From contig CANRDX010000003.1 of NCBI GenBank assembly GCA_947629485.1, positions 28,103 through 92,102 on the forward strand: a DNA stretch of 64,000 nucleotides. The letters run 5' to 3'. Position 1 is the stretch's first letter. The number at the start of each line of letters is the position of its first letter. This DNA is from an uncultured Clostridia bacterium (GTDB lineage Bacteria; Bacillota; Clostridia; Christensenellales; Borkfalkiaceae). The notes below the pieces were generated by a model. It did not search any database. It saw nothing but the letters and a program-made list of their open reading frames with translations, and was not told the DNA's origin. A program made the position numbers and the translations under genes. Below, piece after piece: positions 7,453 to 20,300 of this stretch.

Positions 7453-8123
7453 AACTTACGAACGTGACCAAACGGTACGGCGAAAGGCTCGCGCTCGAAA
7501 ATCTTTCGTTGGAGATCGAAGAGGGGAAGATCACCGCGGTGCTCGGCGAGAGCGGGGCGGGCAAGACGACCCTTCTCAACGTGCTCGCAGGGCTTACCCC
7601 CTACGAGGGGAGCGTAGAAGGGGAAAGGGCGTGTTCGTATCTCTTTCAGGACGCGAAACTTCTCCCCAACCTCACCGCGGAGGGCAACCTCAAACTTGTG
7701 CTCCCCAAGAGCGCGTGGGGGAAGATCGGCGAAGCGCTCGCGCGGGTGGGGCTTGCAGGCAGGGAAAAGAGCCTGCCCGGCTCCCTTTCGGGCGGAGAGA
7801 AACAGCGCGTCGCCATTGCGCGGGCATTTCTCTACCCGCACGACGTGCTTTTAATGGACGAGCCGTTCTCCTCGCTGGATCTCTCGTTGAAGAGATCGCT
7901 CATCGAACTCACCGCGTCGCTCTGGCGGGAGAGGAAGGAGACCGTCGTGTTCGTCACGCACGACGTGCACGAGGCGGCGATCCTCTCGCACCGCGCCGTC
8001 GTTCTTCGGGCGGGCAGGATCGCGGGAGAGTTTTCCTCCGAAGGCGATCCCCCGCGCGATTTCTTCGCCGCGCACCCCCTCGAACCGCATTTGGTGCGCG
8101 CTCTCATGAACGAAGATCGCTGA
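7449..8123 (+). CDS. ABC transporter ATP-binding protein (SsuB/ThiZ-like)
   Basis: A 224-residue ATPase. Walker A is GESGAGKTT (about 36-44), the signature is LSGGEKQRVAIARA, Walker B is VLLMDEPFSSLD and the H-loop lies in VFVTHDVHEA. It is slightly shorter than most homologues. The ATG at 7449 overlaps the permease stop and begins the usual MKLTNVTKRYG opening; longer upstream readings in this frame would run into the permease. With the two preceding genes it forms a complete importer. A strong terminator follows at 8143. Confidence 0.93.
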   Translation: MKLTNVTKRYGERLALENLSLEIEEGKITAVLGESGAGKTTLLNVLAGLTPYEGSVEGERACSYLFQDAKLLPNLTAEGNLKLVLPKSAWGKIGEALARVGLAGREKSLPGSLSGGEKQRVAIARAFLYPHDVLLMDEPFSSLDLSLKRSLIELTASLWRERKETVVFVTHDVHEAAILSHRAVVLRAGRIAGEFSSEGDPPRDFFAAHPLEPHLVRALMNEDR

Positions 8124-8142
8124 TTTTCGGCGAAAAAGCATG

Positions 8143-8169
8143 TTCCACCCCCTACGGGGTGGAATTTTT
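8143..8169 (+). terminator. intrinsic terminator of the ABC operon
   Basis: A perfect 9-bp stem TTCCACCCC/GGGGTGGAA (8143-8151 with 8156-8164), loop CTAC, followed by TTTTT (8165-8169). Confidence 0.93.
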
Positions 8170-8200
8170 CATATCTTTTCTAAAAATGTCATATAAATCA

Positions 8201-8240
8201 TTGACATCTTATCACAGCTATGATAAAATAGTGTCATATC
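8201..8240 (+). promoter_or_regulatory. strong sigma-A promoter with operator-like inverted repeat before the giant gene
   Basis: TTGACA (8201-8206), 17-nt spacer, TAAAAT (8224-8229). The spacer and -10 box contain the inverted repeat TTATCA-N6-TGATAA (8209-8226), placed where a bound repressor would block polymerase. TGTCATAT also occurs twice as a direct repeat, at 8187-8194 and 8233-8240, flanking the promoter. The regulator is unknown and no candidate repressor gene is adjacent. Confidence 0.7.
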
Positions 8241-8311
8241 ATGTTATTACACCATTCATTTCTCCGCCGAAAAAAGTATGACAGACGAAAGGGGAGAAAG
8301 CAGGAGGGATC

Positions 8312-11300
8312 ATGAGCCGCAGAGTAAGAAGAAGATCGAATAAGGTCACCTACACCCAGTACACCGTCGCCACGAGGGACAGGCATTGGGGCGCGTGTAT
8401 GAAATTCGTCGCCGTGTTTTCCGCGCTCGCCGTCGTCGGCGTGGCGGGAGGGAGCATCATCGCCGCATTCACGAAGACGGCGGATCGCAACGCGGTGGAT
8501 CTCGAATACGGGTCCGTCATGACGAGGGTCGAGGAGGGCGAGAAATTCTCCATCGACCAATACAACGGATATGCGGTGGATCCGAACGGCGGCGACGACG
8601 CCGATATCAATTTGAAAACGTCCACGCTTGCCGCCGAGGATCCGCACGGCTATACGGCGGTCGGCATTTTCGCTCGTCTGAATTGGAACTTCGCGCAGCA
8701 GACGCGTTGGAACGGCGAATACCACGGCAAAGTCAACACCGTCGTCGAACAGGACGTTCAGACGTATAAATATTACAAGGACGGCATGCTTCTCTCCGCC
8801 GACCTTACGACAAGCTCGCTCGTGAACTCCGCGAGCCAATTTTGCTATTTGAAGGATCAGGACCGCGTGATCTGGCGCAAGCCCGTGGGTGGTCCTTCTA
8901 CATACAACGGAATGGACACGGAGTGGAGCACGGGGGAGCCGTACAGCAGTATGACGATCTCGGGCGAAGACGGGTTCAAGTCGCAGAACGGACTTCCCGC
9001 ATATGAACTCAGCGTCTATGTCATCGAAGGAAGAACGGTAGAATCTGCCGACGTTGTGGAACTCGACGACGGCCGTTTCAAAGTCACCTTCGTCATGAAC
9101 CCGAAGAACTGGACGGAGACGGACGAGAACGGCAACGAGATCGTAAAGGGCGCGAACGCCTATTACATCAACCAGATGATCTTCACGGGCGGGCTTCCCG
9201 AAGCGCCCACGTTCTCCTCGCTCACGGTCTCCTTTATTTTCGACGAGAATTGGGTCACCTACGCTTCGGAGGTCTCCGAGGCATACAGCGCCGCATACGG
9301 CCCCATCAATGCGCCCTGCACGGCATGGGGCAAGACGGAATACGAATACGGAAACGATCTCGAATTCCCGACGGCGTATGAGGACTATTTCCAACATTGG
9401 GCGGACGCGGAGATCGACGTTGCGCCGCCCAAGAAAGAGATCACCGCGGTGAATTGCCTTGCCGAGGCGTTCGGCGGGCTGCTCGCCCACCCCTCCGCGC
9501 TCACGCTTGACCTCACGGTGAACGGCGAAAAACAGAGTGCGACCGCATTTTTGGATCTCAGCAAGACCGATCTTTCCGCCTTCGATCTCAACGCGCTTGA
9601 AGCGCGCGTGGGGTTGGGGGCGCTCAACATTTGGATAGAAAATGGGAAGGCATACGTCAAATACGGCGATTTGAAGGTCTCCCTCTCGCTCGGCGAGCTT
9701 GTCGGCTTCTTTACTTCCTCCTCCGAGGGGGAAGCGGGCGGCGGCTTGGATACCGACGCGCTGCTTGCTGCGCTCGGCGAGGGGCAGTTCATAGTTTCCG
9801 AGACCTCCGCCGAACTGCATTCCGTGCTCCCGCTGCTCGGTCTCGATATCCCCGTGGACTTCTACTTTGCGATCGACGGGGAGCAAAAGATCACCCTCGA
9901 CCGCGCGGAGGCGCGCATTGAGGCGGGCGGGCAGACGATCGGCGCCGTGATCAAATTCGGCGGCACCCCGATCGCCGCGCTCGGCGAAGAGGAGAAGGCG
10001 GCTTATCCCGAACTCATGCCCTACATCGCGGGGCTGAAAGATGTGTTCTCTTCCGATTTCTTCCGCCTCGATATCGGCTACAACAGCAAGGATATCTCGG
10101 TCATGGGTGCCGTCGATATCGCAAAATCGCCCCTTGCCGTGCAGGGATCGCTCACAGTTTCCCTGCCCGCGGGCGAGGCTTCCAAAACGCTCCGCTTCCT
10201 CTATCGGGAGGGCGACGTCTGCCTCGATCTCGACGGGATCAAGATCAAGGCGAACGTTGCGGACGCGGTGGAACTGATCAAACAATATGCGGATCTGCCC
10301 GATCTTGGCGAAGGGCTTTCCCTCGATCTCGGCAAGCTCGTCTCCACCGTTCTTTCGGAGGAGTTCGCGGCGAACCTTTCCTCGCGGGAGGAGGACAGCG
10401 CGTTCCGCATCCTTGTGCGCGGCACAGAGTTGCTCGGCGCGCTCGGGCTGGAATTCGACCTCGGAGACCTCTCCGTGACGGCTACGCCCAACTCCCTTGC
10501 GCTCGGCGCGCTCGGAGCGACCCTCTCCCTTACGGCGGGCGATCCCTTTGAGGCGGGAACGGCGGAAGGTTACACCGATCTTCTTCCCTATGCCGCGCAG
10601 ATCGCAGAGCTTGTCGCGGGGGGCTTTTTGCACGCCGACGTTACATATTCTTCGGATACGCTCTCCGTTTCGGGCGGGTTGGATCTCGATATCCGCTCCC
10701 TTTCCGCCAAAGCGCAATTCACGCTCTCCTATGCGGGATCGGAAAAGACGCTGGACGCGATCTATGCAAACGGTGCGCTCTATCTCACGGTAGACGGGCT
10801 GCATATCAAGGCGGACGCGGCGGGCGCTGTCGAGCTTGTCGGGCAGTTCGTCGATCTCCCCGAGAGCGGCGACGCGACGGATCTCGTCTCCAAGCTTTTC
10901 TCCCTCGATTTCTCCGAGCTTCTCTCCTTCGGCGAAGAGGAGGAAACGCTCCGCCTCACCGTCGCGGGGACGGAACTTCTCACGGCGCTCGGGCTTGACT
11001 TCGATCTCGGGAGCGTCGAACTCACCGTGGGCGGCGGCAGGATCGGCGTGAGCGCGATGAACGCGACCGTCGAGATCGCAAAGGGGAACGCCTTCTCCTT
11101 CGATACGGCGGGCTATGCGGAGATCGTGCCCTATGCCGAGACGCTCATCGAAATCTACCGCAGCGGCTACCTGCATGCCGACCTCTCCTATGAGATCGCG
11201 GGGCTTACGATCGGCGGAGAAGCAGATCTCGATCTGCAAACCTTCGACGTGGCGGCGGCGCTCACTCTTTCCTATAAGAGCGCTTCCAAGAAGGTGGATA

Positions 11301-14300
11301 TCCTCTATACGCAGGGGAACATTTTCATCGGCGTCGATCAACTTCGCCTTTCTGTAAATGCGGAGGAAGCCGCCGCATTGCTCTCCGACTTCATTCGGCT
11401 CGAAAACAACATCGAAGCGGAGGCGGCGCTCTCCGCGCTGTTTGCGCAGGACTTCTCCGAACTCATTCCCGAATTGTGGGAATCGGACGACGTCTTGCAC
11501 ATCACCCTCGCGAGCGGAAAACTGCTCGAATTGTTCGGGTTGGAATTCGACCTCGGCGACGTCCGCCTTGCCGTGGACGGCGACGGGGCGACGATCAAAC
11601 TCGGCTCCGCCGTCATCACGGCGCACGCGGGCAAGGCGTTTGAAAAGGATACCGAAAATTATCTCGATATCACGCAATATCTGAACGTCGTCAACGAATT
11701 TGCGGGCGCGGAGGCGCTCACCCTCGACGTCGCCTACAACGGCGAGGATCTCACGATCTCGGGCGCCGTCGATATCATGCTCGACGGCTCTGCGGCGAAG
11801 GGAGATCTCACCCTTGCCTACCGCAACAAAGAAAATCAGCCCGTCGATCATGCCCTTTTCCTTCTCTATTCTAAGGAAGAGAACGCCTTGTATCTTTCCA
11901 TCGACGGCGTGAAAGTCAAGGCAGACGTCGACGAGGCGCTCTCCCTCATCAAGGAGCTTGTGCGCAGCGACGAAAAGGCGACGCAAGGGGAGAAAACGCG
12001 CCGCACGAGAGCGGACGAAGATATGGGCGCGCCGCTCGACGAAGAAGCGCTCACCGTGCTCGAAAAACTTCTCTCCTTCGACCTCGGGAAATTCTTCGCG
12101 CTCACCGAGCGCACCGAGGAAGAGGGCGGCGTGCTCTCCCTCACCGTGAAGGGGACGGAACTTCTCTCCGCGCTCGGCGCCTCCTTCGACCTCGGCGACG
12201 TCAAAATCGAACTCGATCAAAAGGGGCACATCGCGCTCTCTGCCATCGGCGGGAAGCTCACCCTTGCGGTGCGCGCGGGCGAGACGTTTGAAAAGACGCC
12301 GACGGACGGCTATATCGACATCGTGAAGTACGGCCGCGACCTTGCCGACCTCTTCTCCAACCGCACCTATAAGATCGCGGCTTCCTATGCGGATGAAACG
12401 TTCAAGGTGCGAGCCGACGTCTCCTTCGATACAACGTCGAAGATCGTCGAGGGCGACCTTATCCTCATTTATAACAGCGCGGCGAAGGAGGCTTCCTTCG
12501 TCTATGAGAACGGGTACTTCTACCTCGATCTCGGCGGAACGTATAAGATCAAGACCAAGACGGCGGGCGCTGTCGCGCTCATCGCCGGCTATCTCGGGCT
12601 GTCCGAGACGGAGGGTGTCGAATTCCAGAGCCTTACAAAGGCGCTCGACGTCAGTTTAGACGGACTTCTCACCCTCGGCGAAAAGAAGGAAGGGGAGGTA
12701 AATGTGCTCACCGTCCTGCTCGACGGCACCGCGCTCTTGAAGGCGTTGGGCGTAAACTTTGACCTCGGCAATGTCGATTTGCAGATCGCCGCGGACTTCC
12801 TCTATGTCTCCGTCAAGGGCGTCAGCTGCGAAGTCACGGGCAGCAGCAGGGAACTTTCTGGTTTGCAAAGCGGTGCGGAAGCGGACTACACGGATCTCTC
12901 AGAGTATGTAGATAGCCTCGTGAACGTCTTCAAGCACGACTATCTCACGCTCACCGTCTCCTACGACGACGGAAAGGGCGTTGCAGTCAACGGCAAAGTC
13001 TGCATCGACATGAAGGGCAAGCAGGCGCGCGCAGATATCGAGGTCACCGCGAACGGAATGGATTTCCGCCTCGGTATCGCATACGACGAGGGTGGCGTCA
13101 TCTATCTCGACCTCGACGGCGCGAAGATCAAGGCGCAGTCGCAGGAGCTTCTCGACCTCATTAAAGATCTCTTCACGAAGAAAGAGACTTCGCGCGCCCG
13201 TCAGACGCGCGCCGTCCGCACCGTTGCAGACACGCCCGCGCCCGCCGCGCTCACCGAAGAGCAGAAGAGCAAGCTCCTCGACGTGTTGGAGACCCTTCTC
13301 TCCCTCAATTTGGACGATTACTTTGAACTTGCGGAGAGCGGCGAAAAAGATTCCCTCACGCTCACCGTACAGGGCACGGAGCTTCTCTCCAAGCTCTTGA
13401 AGAAGGACGTAAAACTCGGCGAAGTGACCGTCAAAGTGGAAAAGAACGGCGGCCTCACGCTCACCGTTCTCGGCGCGGAGATCACCGCAACGGGCGGCGA
13501 CACCGCCTTCACCCTCTTCGACGAAGGGGACGGGAAAGACGACTACGCCGATGTCGTCACCTACGTCGGATATCTCACAGAACTCTTCAAGTCCGAAAAC
13601 TTGAAGCTCCACATCGAAAAGCTCACCGTGCAGGCGGGGGAGACGGAGATCTCTGCCTCGGGCGACATCGAGATCAAAACGGACGGCACGCTCGCGGGCG
13701 GCACGCTCACATTGAAGGCGGGCGAGAAGTCCTTCACGCTCACCCTCTACTACGAGAAAGCGGACGAGAATATCCTGTATATCAAGCTCGGCGAGATCAA
13801 ACTCCAAGCGAGTATCGAGGGTATCAAAGCTCTCGTCGAAAAACTTCAAAACAAACAGCCCGCGGCGGCGCGCGCTCTGCGCATCGCGGCGGCCGTTGCG
13901 GAAGGCTCGCTCTTCGGCGTGGACATCGGCGAAGAGGGCACGTTCTCGCTTGCAGCAGACGGCGAAAAGCTCATGAAACTTTTCGGCTCGGATATCAAGC
14001 TCGGGGAGATCGGGTTGGAGATCGCAGAGGGGCAGCTCGGCATATCGCTCACGGCGGAGAAATTCTCCCTCGACGCGACGCTTTCCGCGGCGACTTCCAT
14101 TACATTCGATACGCCCGAGAACAAGGCGGACTATATCGACGTCGTAAAATATCTCGACTTCGCGGTGGAACTCTTCCGCAACCGCACTTACACCGTCGAC
14201 GTCTCCTATCAGAAGGGCGAGTTCACCCTTGCGGGCAAGGTTCTCTTCGATACGACGGATAAGACGGCGACGGCTTCTCTCAATCTCGGCTACAAGAATG

Positions 14301-17300
14301 CAAACAAGCATGTCGATCTCATCTACAAGGATAGCTTCCTCTATCTCACCCTTGCAAGAGAAGAGGGGAAGGACGATTTCAAGTTCAAGGCGAACACCGC
14401 CTCGGCGGTCGCCCTCATCCTCGGCTATCTCGGCGTCTCGGGAACGGGCGATCTGCCGAGCATGGAGATGCCCGAAGACGTCTTTGCCGATCTCTTCCAA
14501 GATTTCGACGACCTCATCGCGCTCAGCGAAGAAAAGGACGTTCTCACCATCCTTCTCGACGGCACGCAGCTTTTCGAAAAGCTGAAAGTCTCCCTCGGCG
14601 ACTTCAAACTCGGCGATATCGGCGTACAGCTTCAAAAGGACAGCCTCACGCTCTCCGTTCTCGAAGCGCACCTCACCGTCTCGGGCAGTCAAGAGCCGCT
14701 TTCTGTGACGTTGAACGAAGCGGACTACACCGATCTTTCGGAGTATGTAGATAGCCTCGTGAACGTGTTCAAGCACGACTATCTCACGCTCACTGTCTCC
14801 TACGACGATGGAAAGGGCGTTGCAGTCAACGGCAAAGTCTGCATCGACATGAAGGGCAAGCAGGCGCGCGCAGATATCGAGGTCACCGCGAACGGAATGG
14901 ATTTCCGCCTCGGTATCGCATACGACGAGGGTGGCGTCATCTATCTCGACCTCGACGGCGCGAAGATCAAGGCGCAGTCGCAGGAGCTTCTCGACCTCAT
15001 TAAAGATCTCTTCACGAAGAAAGAGACTTCGCGCGCCCGTCAGACGCGCGCCGTCCGCACCGTTGCAGACACGCCCGCGCCCGCCGCGCTCACCGAAGAG
15101 CAGAAGAGCAAGCTCCTCGACGTGTTGGAGACCCTTCTCTCCCTCAATTTGGACGATTACTTTGAACTTGCGGAGAGCGGCGAAAAAGATTCCCTCACGC
15201 TCACCGTACAGGGCACGGAGCTTCTCTCCAAGCTCTTGAAGAAGGACGTAAAACTCGGCGAAGTGACCGTCAAAGTGGAAAAGAACGGCGGCCTCACGCT
15301 CACCGTTCTCGGCGCAAAGATCACCGCAACGGGCAGCGACGATGCTTTTCCTCTCTTTGACGAAGGGGAGGGAGCGGAAAATTACACCGATGTTCTGCAA
15401 TATGTGCAGTGGGCGTCTGCCATCTTCTCCTCTAAGGCGAAGGCGATCGGCGTCACGATCAAGGCGGGCGAACTCACGATCGATGTTACTCTCGACGTCG
15501 TCGAGGGCAACACCTTCATGAAGGGCACGATCGAGCTTGGCTACCGCAGCGCAAGTCAAACGTTCAACTTTATCTACAACCGCAACGACGGCGAGGACAA
15601 CACGGAGGGCTGGCTCTATCTCGATCTCGGCGGCGTGAAGGTCAAGGCTAAGACGGAGGATATCGTCGCGCTCTTCAAGAGCGTCTTCTCGTCGGTCTCC
15701 GGCAGCGAGGCGGGCAAGACCGAGACGATCGCCTTCGGCTATGCCGTGGCGGTCATTTCCGAGGCGGAGACGATCTCCTTCGAGAGCTTCGATACCTTCT
15801 CCCTTACCGAGGAAGGCGGCGTTCTCATGCTCTCTGTAAGCGGCAAAGCGCTCATGAGCTTGCTCGGCGAAAAGGTACAGTCTCTCCTCGGCGAAAAGTT
15901 CGCGCTCGAAAGCGTCGGCCTCTCCGTCTCCGAGAAGAAGTTCTCCGTCTCGGCGGACGCCTCCGCCTCGGGCAAGGATATCGCCCTCGACGTCTCCGTC
16001 TCCAAGAGCGAAAAGGATGCGCTCACAGACGAAGATACCAAAGATCTCTCGTCGTATATCGACGTATTCAAATACGGCAGGATGGTGAAGGAGATCTTCG
16101 CGTCCAACACGTTGCAGGCGGAACTCACCGCTACAATCGGCGGGCAGAAGCTCACGCTTTCCCTCAAATTCAAGAAGGACTTCTCGATGGCGCAGGGGAC
16201 GCTCTCGATCGGCACCGTCGATCTCGACCTCATCTATGTGCTCAAAGATAGGTCAGACGGCACGGACGAAAAGGACGTCGTCATTTATCTCCAAGCGGGG
16301 AACAACGTCAAACTCATGGCGAACGTCTCCGAAGTCATCCGTATCATCAAGGATGAGAAGGCGAAAAAGGAGGCGAGGGGCAGGATCGCGCCGATCGCGC
16401 TCTCCGACGAGGACATGGATACCCTCGAAAGACTGCTCACCCTCAACTTCGGCAAAGTGTTTGAACTGAAAGAGACGCTTGCGGCCGCCGCGGACGAGAG
16501 CGATTCTCTTGCCATCACCGTTGCCACCGCCGATCTCTTGAACGCGTTTGGCGTGAATTTCGATCTCGGCAACGTGATGATCACGATCGAGGAAGGTTCG
16601 ATCGTGCTCGAACTGCCCGATAAAGTCCGCGCCGAGCTGTACGGCGCAACGAAAAATATTACGATCGCCGAGCCTGAAAAAGGCGAATATCACGATATCA
16701 CGCCCATTGTGAAGCGCGTAGTCGATCTCATCGAAGCGCAGGCGATCGAATTTGCGGGCGAACTCTCCTTCGGCGATACCAATATTGTCGTCGAGCAAGC
16801 CGTATTCACTTGGAGGGAAGACGAGGAGAAGCAGTTCTATTTGAAGGGCGGCGTCGGCGACCTTGTTCTCGAACTCTCCATCGTCGGCGAGCACGCTAAG
16901 CTCAAAGTGGGCAGCTTCGGGATAGAATTCAACTTCTCGGATATCGGCGACCTCATCGACGGCATCAAGGCGCTCGTGGAGCGCGTCAAGACGACGATCG
17001 GCAAGGTGAAGGAGAACATTTCGGGCAAGGCGGATAGAGCGGAACTCATCACGTCGCTCGAAGGCGTCGTCAAAGTGCTCAACAATTTGATCGACATCCT
17101 CAAAGGCGGCGAAGAGGCCGCGGGCGCCGCGGCTTCCGCAAGGGCTGTCTACGAGGGCGGCGGCTTGCTTCTTGCGCCCGCCGCGCTCAAACCCGACGAC
17201 GCGAAGGAAATGCTTTTGAGCTTCACCCTCGGCAAGATCGCGATCGATCTCTTCGACGAGACGGGATACGAAGAACGCGGGCTTCTCGGCGTCGTGCTCA

Positions 17301-20300
17301 CCGTCGGCGATAAGAGCGCGCCCGTCCTCACGGCGAGCGTGGATACCGCCGTCTTTAAGGGGACCATTCCCGAACTTACGGGCGAATTCTATCAGCTCAG
17401 CGAGTTCACGAAGATCCTCGGCTTCGTCGGCGACGCCGTCGCCCTTGTCGCCGAGCCGACCCTCACCGCGCAGATCGGCGGGAGCGTGACTTCCACGAAC
17501 ACCGCCATGTACACGAGCGGCCTCAAATATAATGTTACGGGCAACATGCAATATGCCTCGGGCGGCAGTTTCCCCGTACATATCGATATGGACGGCAACA
17601 ACCTCTGGGTGAACGCAGGGCTGTTCGTGCACTTCAAGCTCTTCCTCGAAGCGGGCGAAACGTCGGATAATTCCTTGAAGAACCTCTATCTCGATATCCT
17701 CATCTTGGACGTCGATCCTTCGGGCAAAGAAGACGATACGCTCGACTTCTACATCACCGTCTCCGAGATCGGAGATCCCACCAAGACGGGTTACGATCCC
17801 TTGAAGCTCTATGCCCCCGCCGACGAAGTGATGACCATTCTTTCGAGCGTCGCCGCGATGACGGGGCTGGACGCCGTGACCTATGTAAACGAATATCTCA
17901 TCAGACCGTGGATCGACGAGGAGATGGTCGCCCGTTTCAACGGCCTCGGAGAAAGTCTCATCGCAACGCTCATCAACAGTCTTTTGAAGGACGACGGGCA
18001 AGCCGCGGAAGGCGCGGCGGCGATCGCGAACGGCGAAACCGTCCCCGCAGACGTTTTCGGCATCACCTTCGACGGTCTCACTCTCAACTTCCGCTCCGAA
18101 ACGGACGAAGAAGGCGTATCCCGCCTCACCCTCTTCGGCGTGGAAAACGCTTGGAACGGCGATAAGACGGAGAAGACCGATCTCACCTTCGAGTTCAGCC
18201 GCGAGGAGATCGCAGAGCAGGATAGACCCGCCGACGTTGCAGATTACTTCCTCATCGAGGGCGTCGACGAGCTTCTCCTCGCCCTCGCCCGCACCGCCAC
18301 GCACGGCGTCACCGCAGACGGACAGCGCGCAAATTCCTTCGCAGAAACGGCTCGCTACGTCCGCGAAGAGAACTTCTATATCGACGGCTCGATCTCTCTC
18401 AAAGCGAACCTCAGCTTTATTCCGGGGCTTAGCCTCGTCAACTACGATATCCAAGATCTCGCCGTCGAAGTCATCTTCGATGAGAACGCGAAGGTCGGCT
18501 TGAAATTGCACTATAAGCTGCCCCGTCTCCACGAGGTCGTCGATATCATCAACGCGGATACCGAAGTCGACTTCATGCTGAACGGCGGCATGGTGTTCAT
18601 CAAGCGCGTCGTTACGACGGATAGCGACGGGAAAGCGCTTCCCGCGCCCGAGGTCATCTACCGCGCGATGCCGCTTGAAAACTTCTCCAAGACGGCGCTC
18701 GAACAGATCAATTTCATGTTCAACTTCGGTTCGACGATCGCCGACGCGATCTCGGGCAGCTCGGGCGGCGGAACGACGACGGCCGAGGCATACGATCTCG
18801 GCGCGCTCTTCCGCTCCTATGTGACGCAGTGCTCCTATCACTTTGCGGAGAACGGCGATCACAGCTGGCAGCTCGTCATCAACGGAGAGACGCTCACGAA
18901 GAACGTCAACCAAGTCGATCTTCACGAGATCACGGTCGACCTCGGGCTGCAAGAGAAGCTCATCCGCACGCTCGGGCTGAAAACGAGCGTCTCCCTTGCG
19001 GGGATCCTGGAGGCCGACGTCGAGGGCGCTTTGCGGCTGCGCAATCCGCAGGGGCTTATGGACGAAGGCGTCGAGAGAAAGACGACGGATATCGAAACGC
19101 CCATGCGCGGCGGTATGGCGGACGCCATCGAGAGCGCGGATTGGACGGCGAAGAACTATCTCGAAGGGGAATACACAGAGGTCACCTATATGCTCGGCGA
19201 CGAAAAGATCGGCGAGCCGCAGGGGATATTCTTCGACCGTACGACGAAGCAGTTCTATACCTCTTTGAAATATCCCGAATTTACCGAAGAGCAGCTCTCC
19301 CGTAATCTCGGGCACACGTTGAAGTGGCAGGAGATCGCTCCCGAGGACTATAAACCGGGCATGACGGTCTATGCAAGGTATTCTCCCAATACATACCGCA
19401 TCACGCTCGAAAGCGAGATACAGTTCGAGGGCGCAGAACTTGGCTCCGACGGGATTTGGAGAAAGGTAGTGGAATGGACATTCACAAGCTCGTTTGCCTT
19501 CCCTGCGGCGGCAGACGGAAAGGTGCGTATCGTCGGCTTCACCTTTAACGGCGATGAACTCGAAACGTCTGCGAGCACATGGGAATTCCTGCGCGCTCTT
19601 GGCGACGGCGCCGAGCTGATTTTCACTGCGGCATGCGAAGACATCGTATATACCGTTACTTTCGATATGAACGGCACAACGAAGACCGCGACGGGCAAGT
19701 ACGGCGAGACGATTCCCTATCCCGATACCGATGACACAAAGACGGGCTATTCCTTCGAGAAGTGGAGCGAAACACTTGCGACCTTCGGCGAGATTTGGGA
19801 TAGGCACGGCAATGTCACCGAGTTTACCGTCACGGCAAGCTATACGCCCAATACCTACACCGTCACTCTCGTGAGCGATTATATGATCACGTTCGACGGA
19901 TTCAACTTTGAAGAAAGGGGCGACGGCCAATATTATGCGACCTATTCCTTCATCTTCGATACGGAAGTGAAACTCCCGACGCTCAACGACGGTACGCAGC
20001 TCTATGTCCTCAACGGATTTACTCTCGACGGTGACGAAACGAATACGACCTATACCCAAATTCCCAACGTCGCCCGCGATATGGTGCTCACCGCAGTATG
20101 GGCTGAGCGCGGCGTCGACGTCGTCTTCGGCGAAGAGACCGTCAACCGCCATATCGGTGAAACCATTCAAGAGAGCGAGATCCCCGCGGCTCCCGCAAAA
20201 GACGGTTATCGCGCCTACTGGACGTTGAACGGCGAAGAGCTTTCGGGTACCTATACGCTGAATGAAGAAGATATCGGCGAAGACGGCAAGATCACCTTCG

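Larger units (their letters stand above)
10003..17390 (+). repeat. array of about 12-13 in-frame protein repeats (about 550-650 nt each)
   Basis: Unit starts are recognisable by the Y-x-D-hydrophobic-x2-Y motif near nt 10003, 10571, 11116, 11659, 12310, 12886, 13543, 14131, 14725, 15382, 16058, 16688 and 17390. Each unit has, in order: an amphipathic helix, a beta-rich part with G-x-[AV]-D-hydrophobic, a YLDLDG-like strand, a KAN-type strand, a helical stretch with L-[LF]-S-[LF], a T-x-L-L-x-x-L motif and a FDLG strand. Units diverge widely at the DNA level, except the pair listed separately. Confidence 0.8.
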
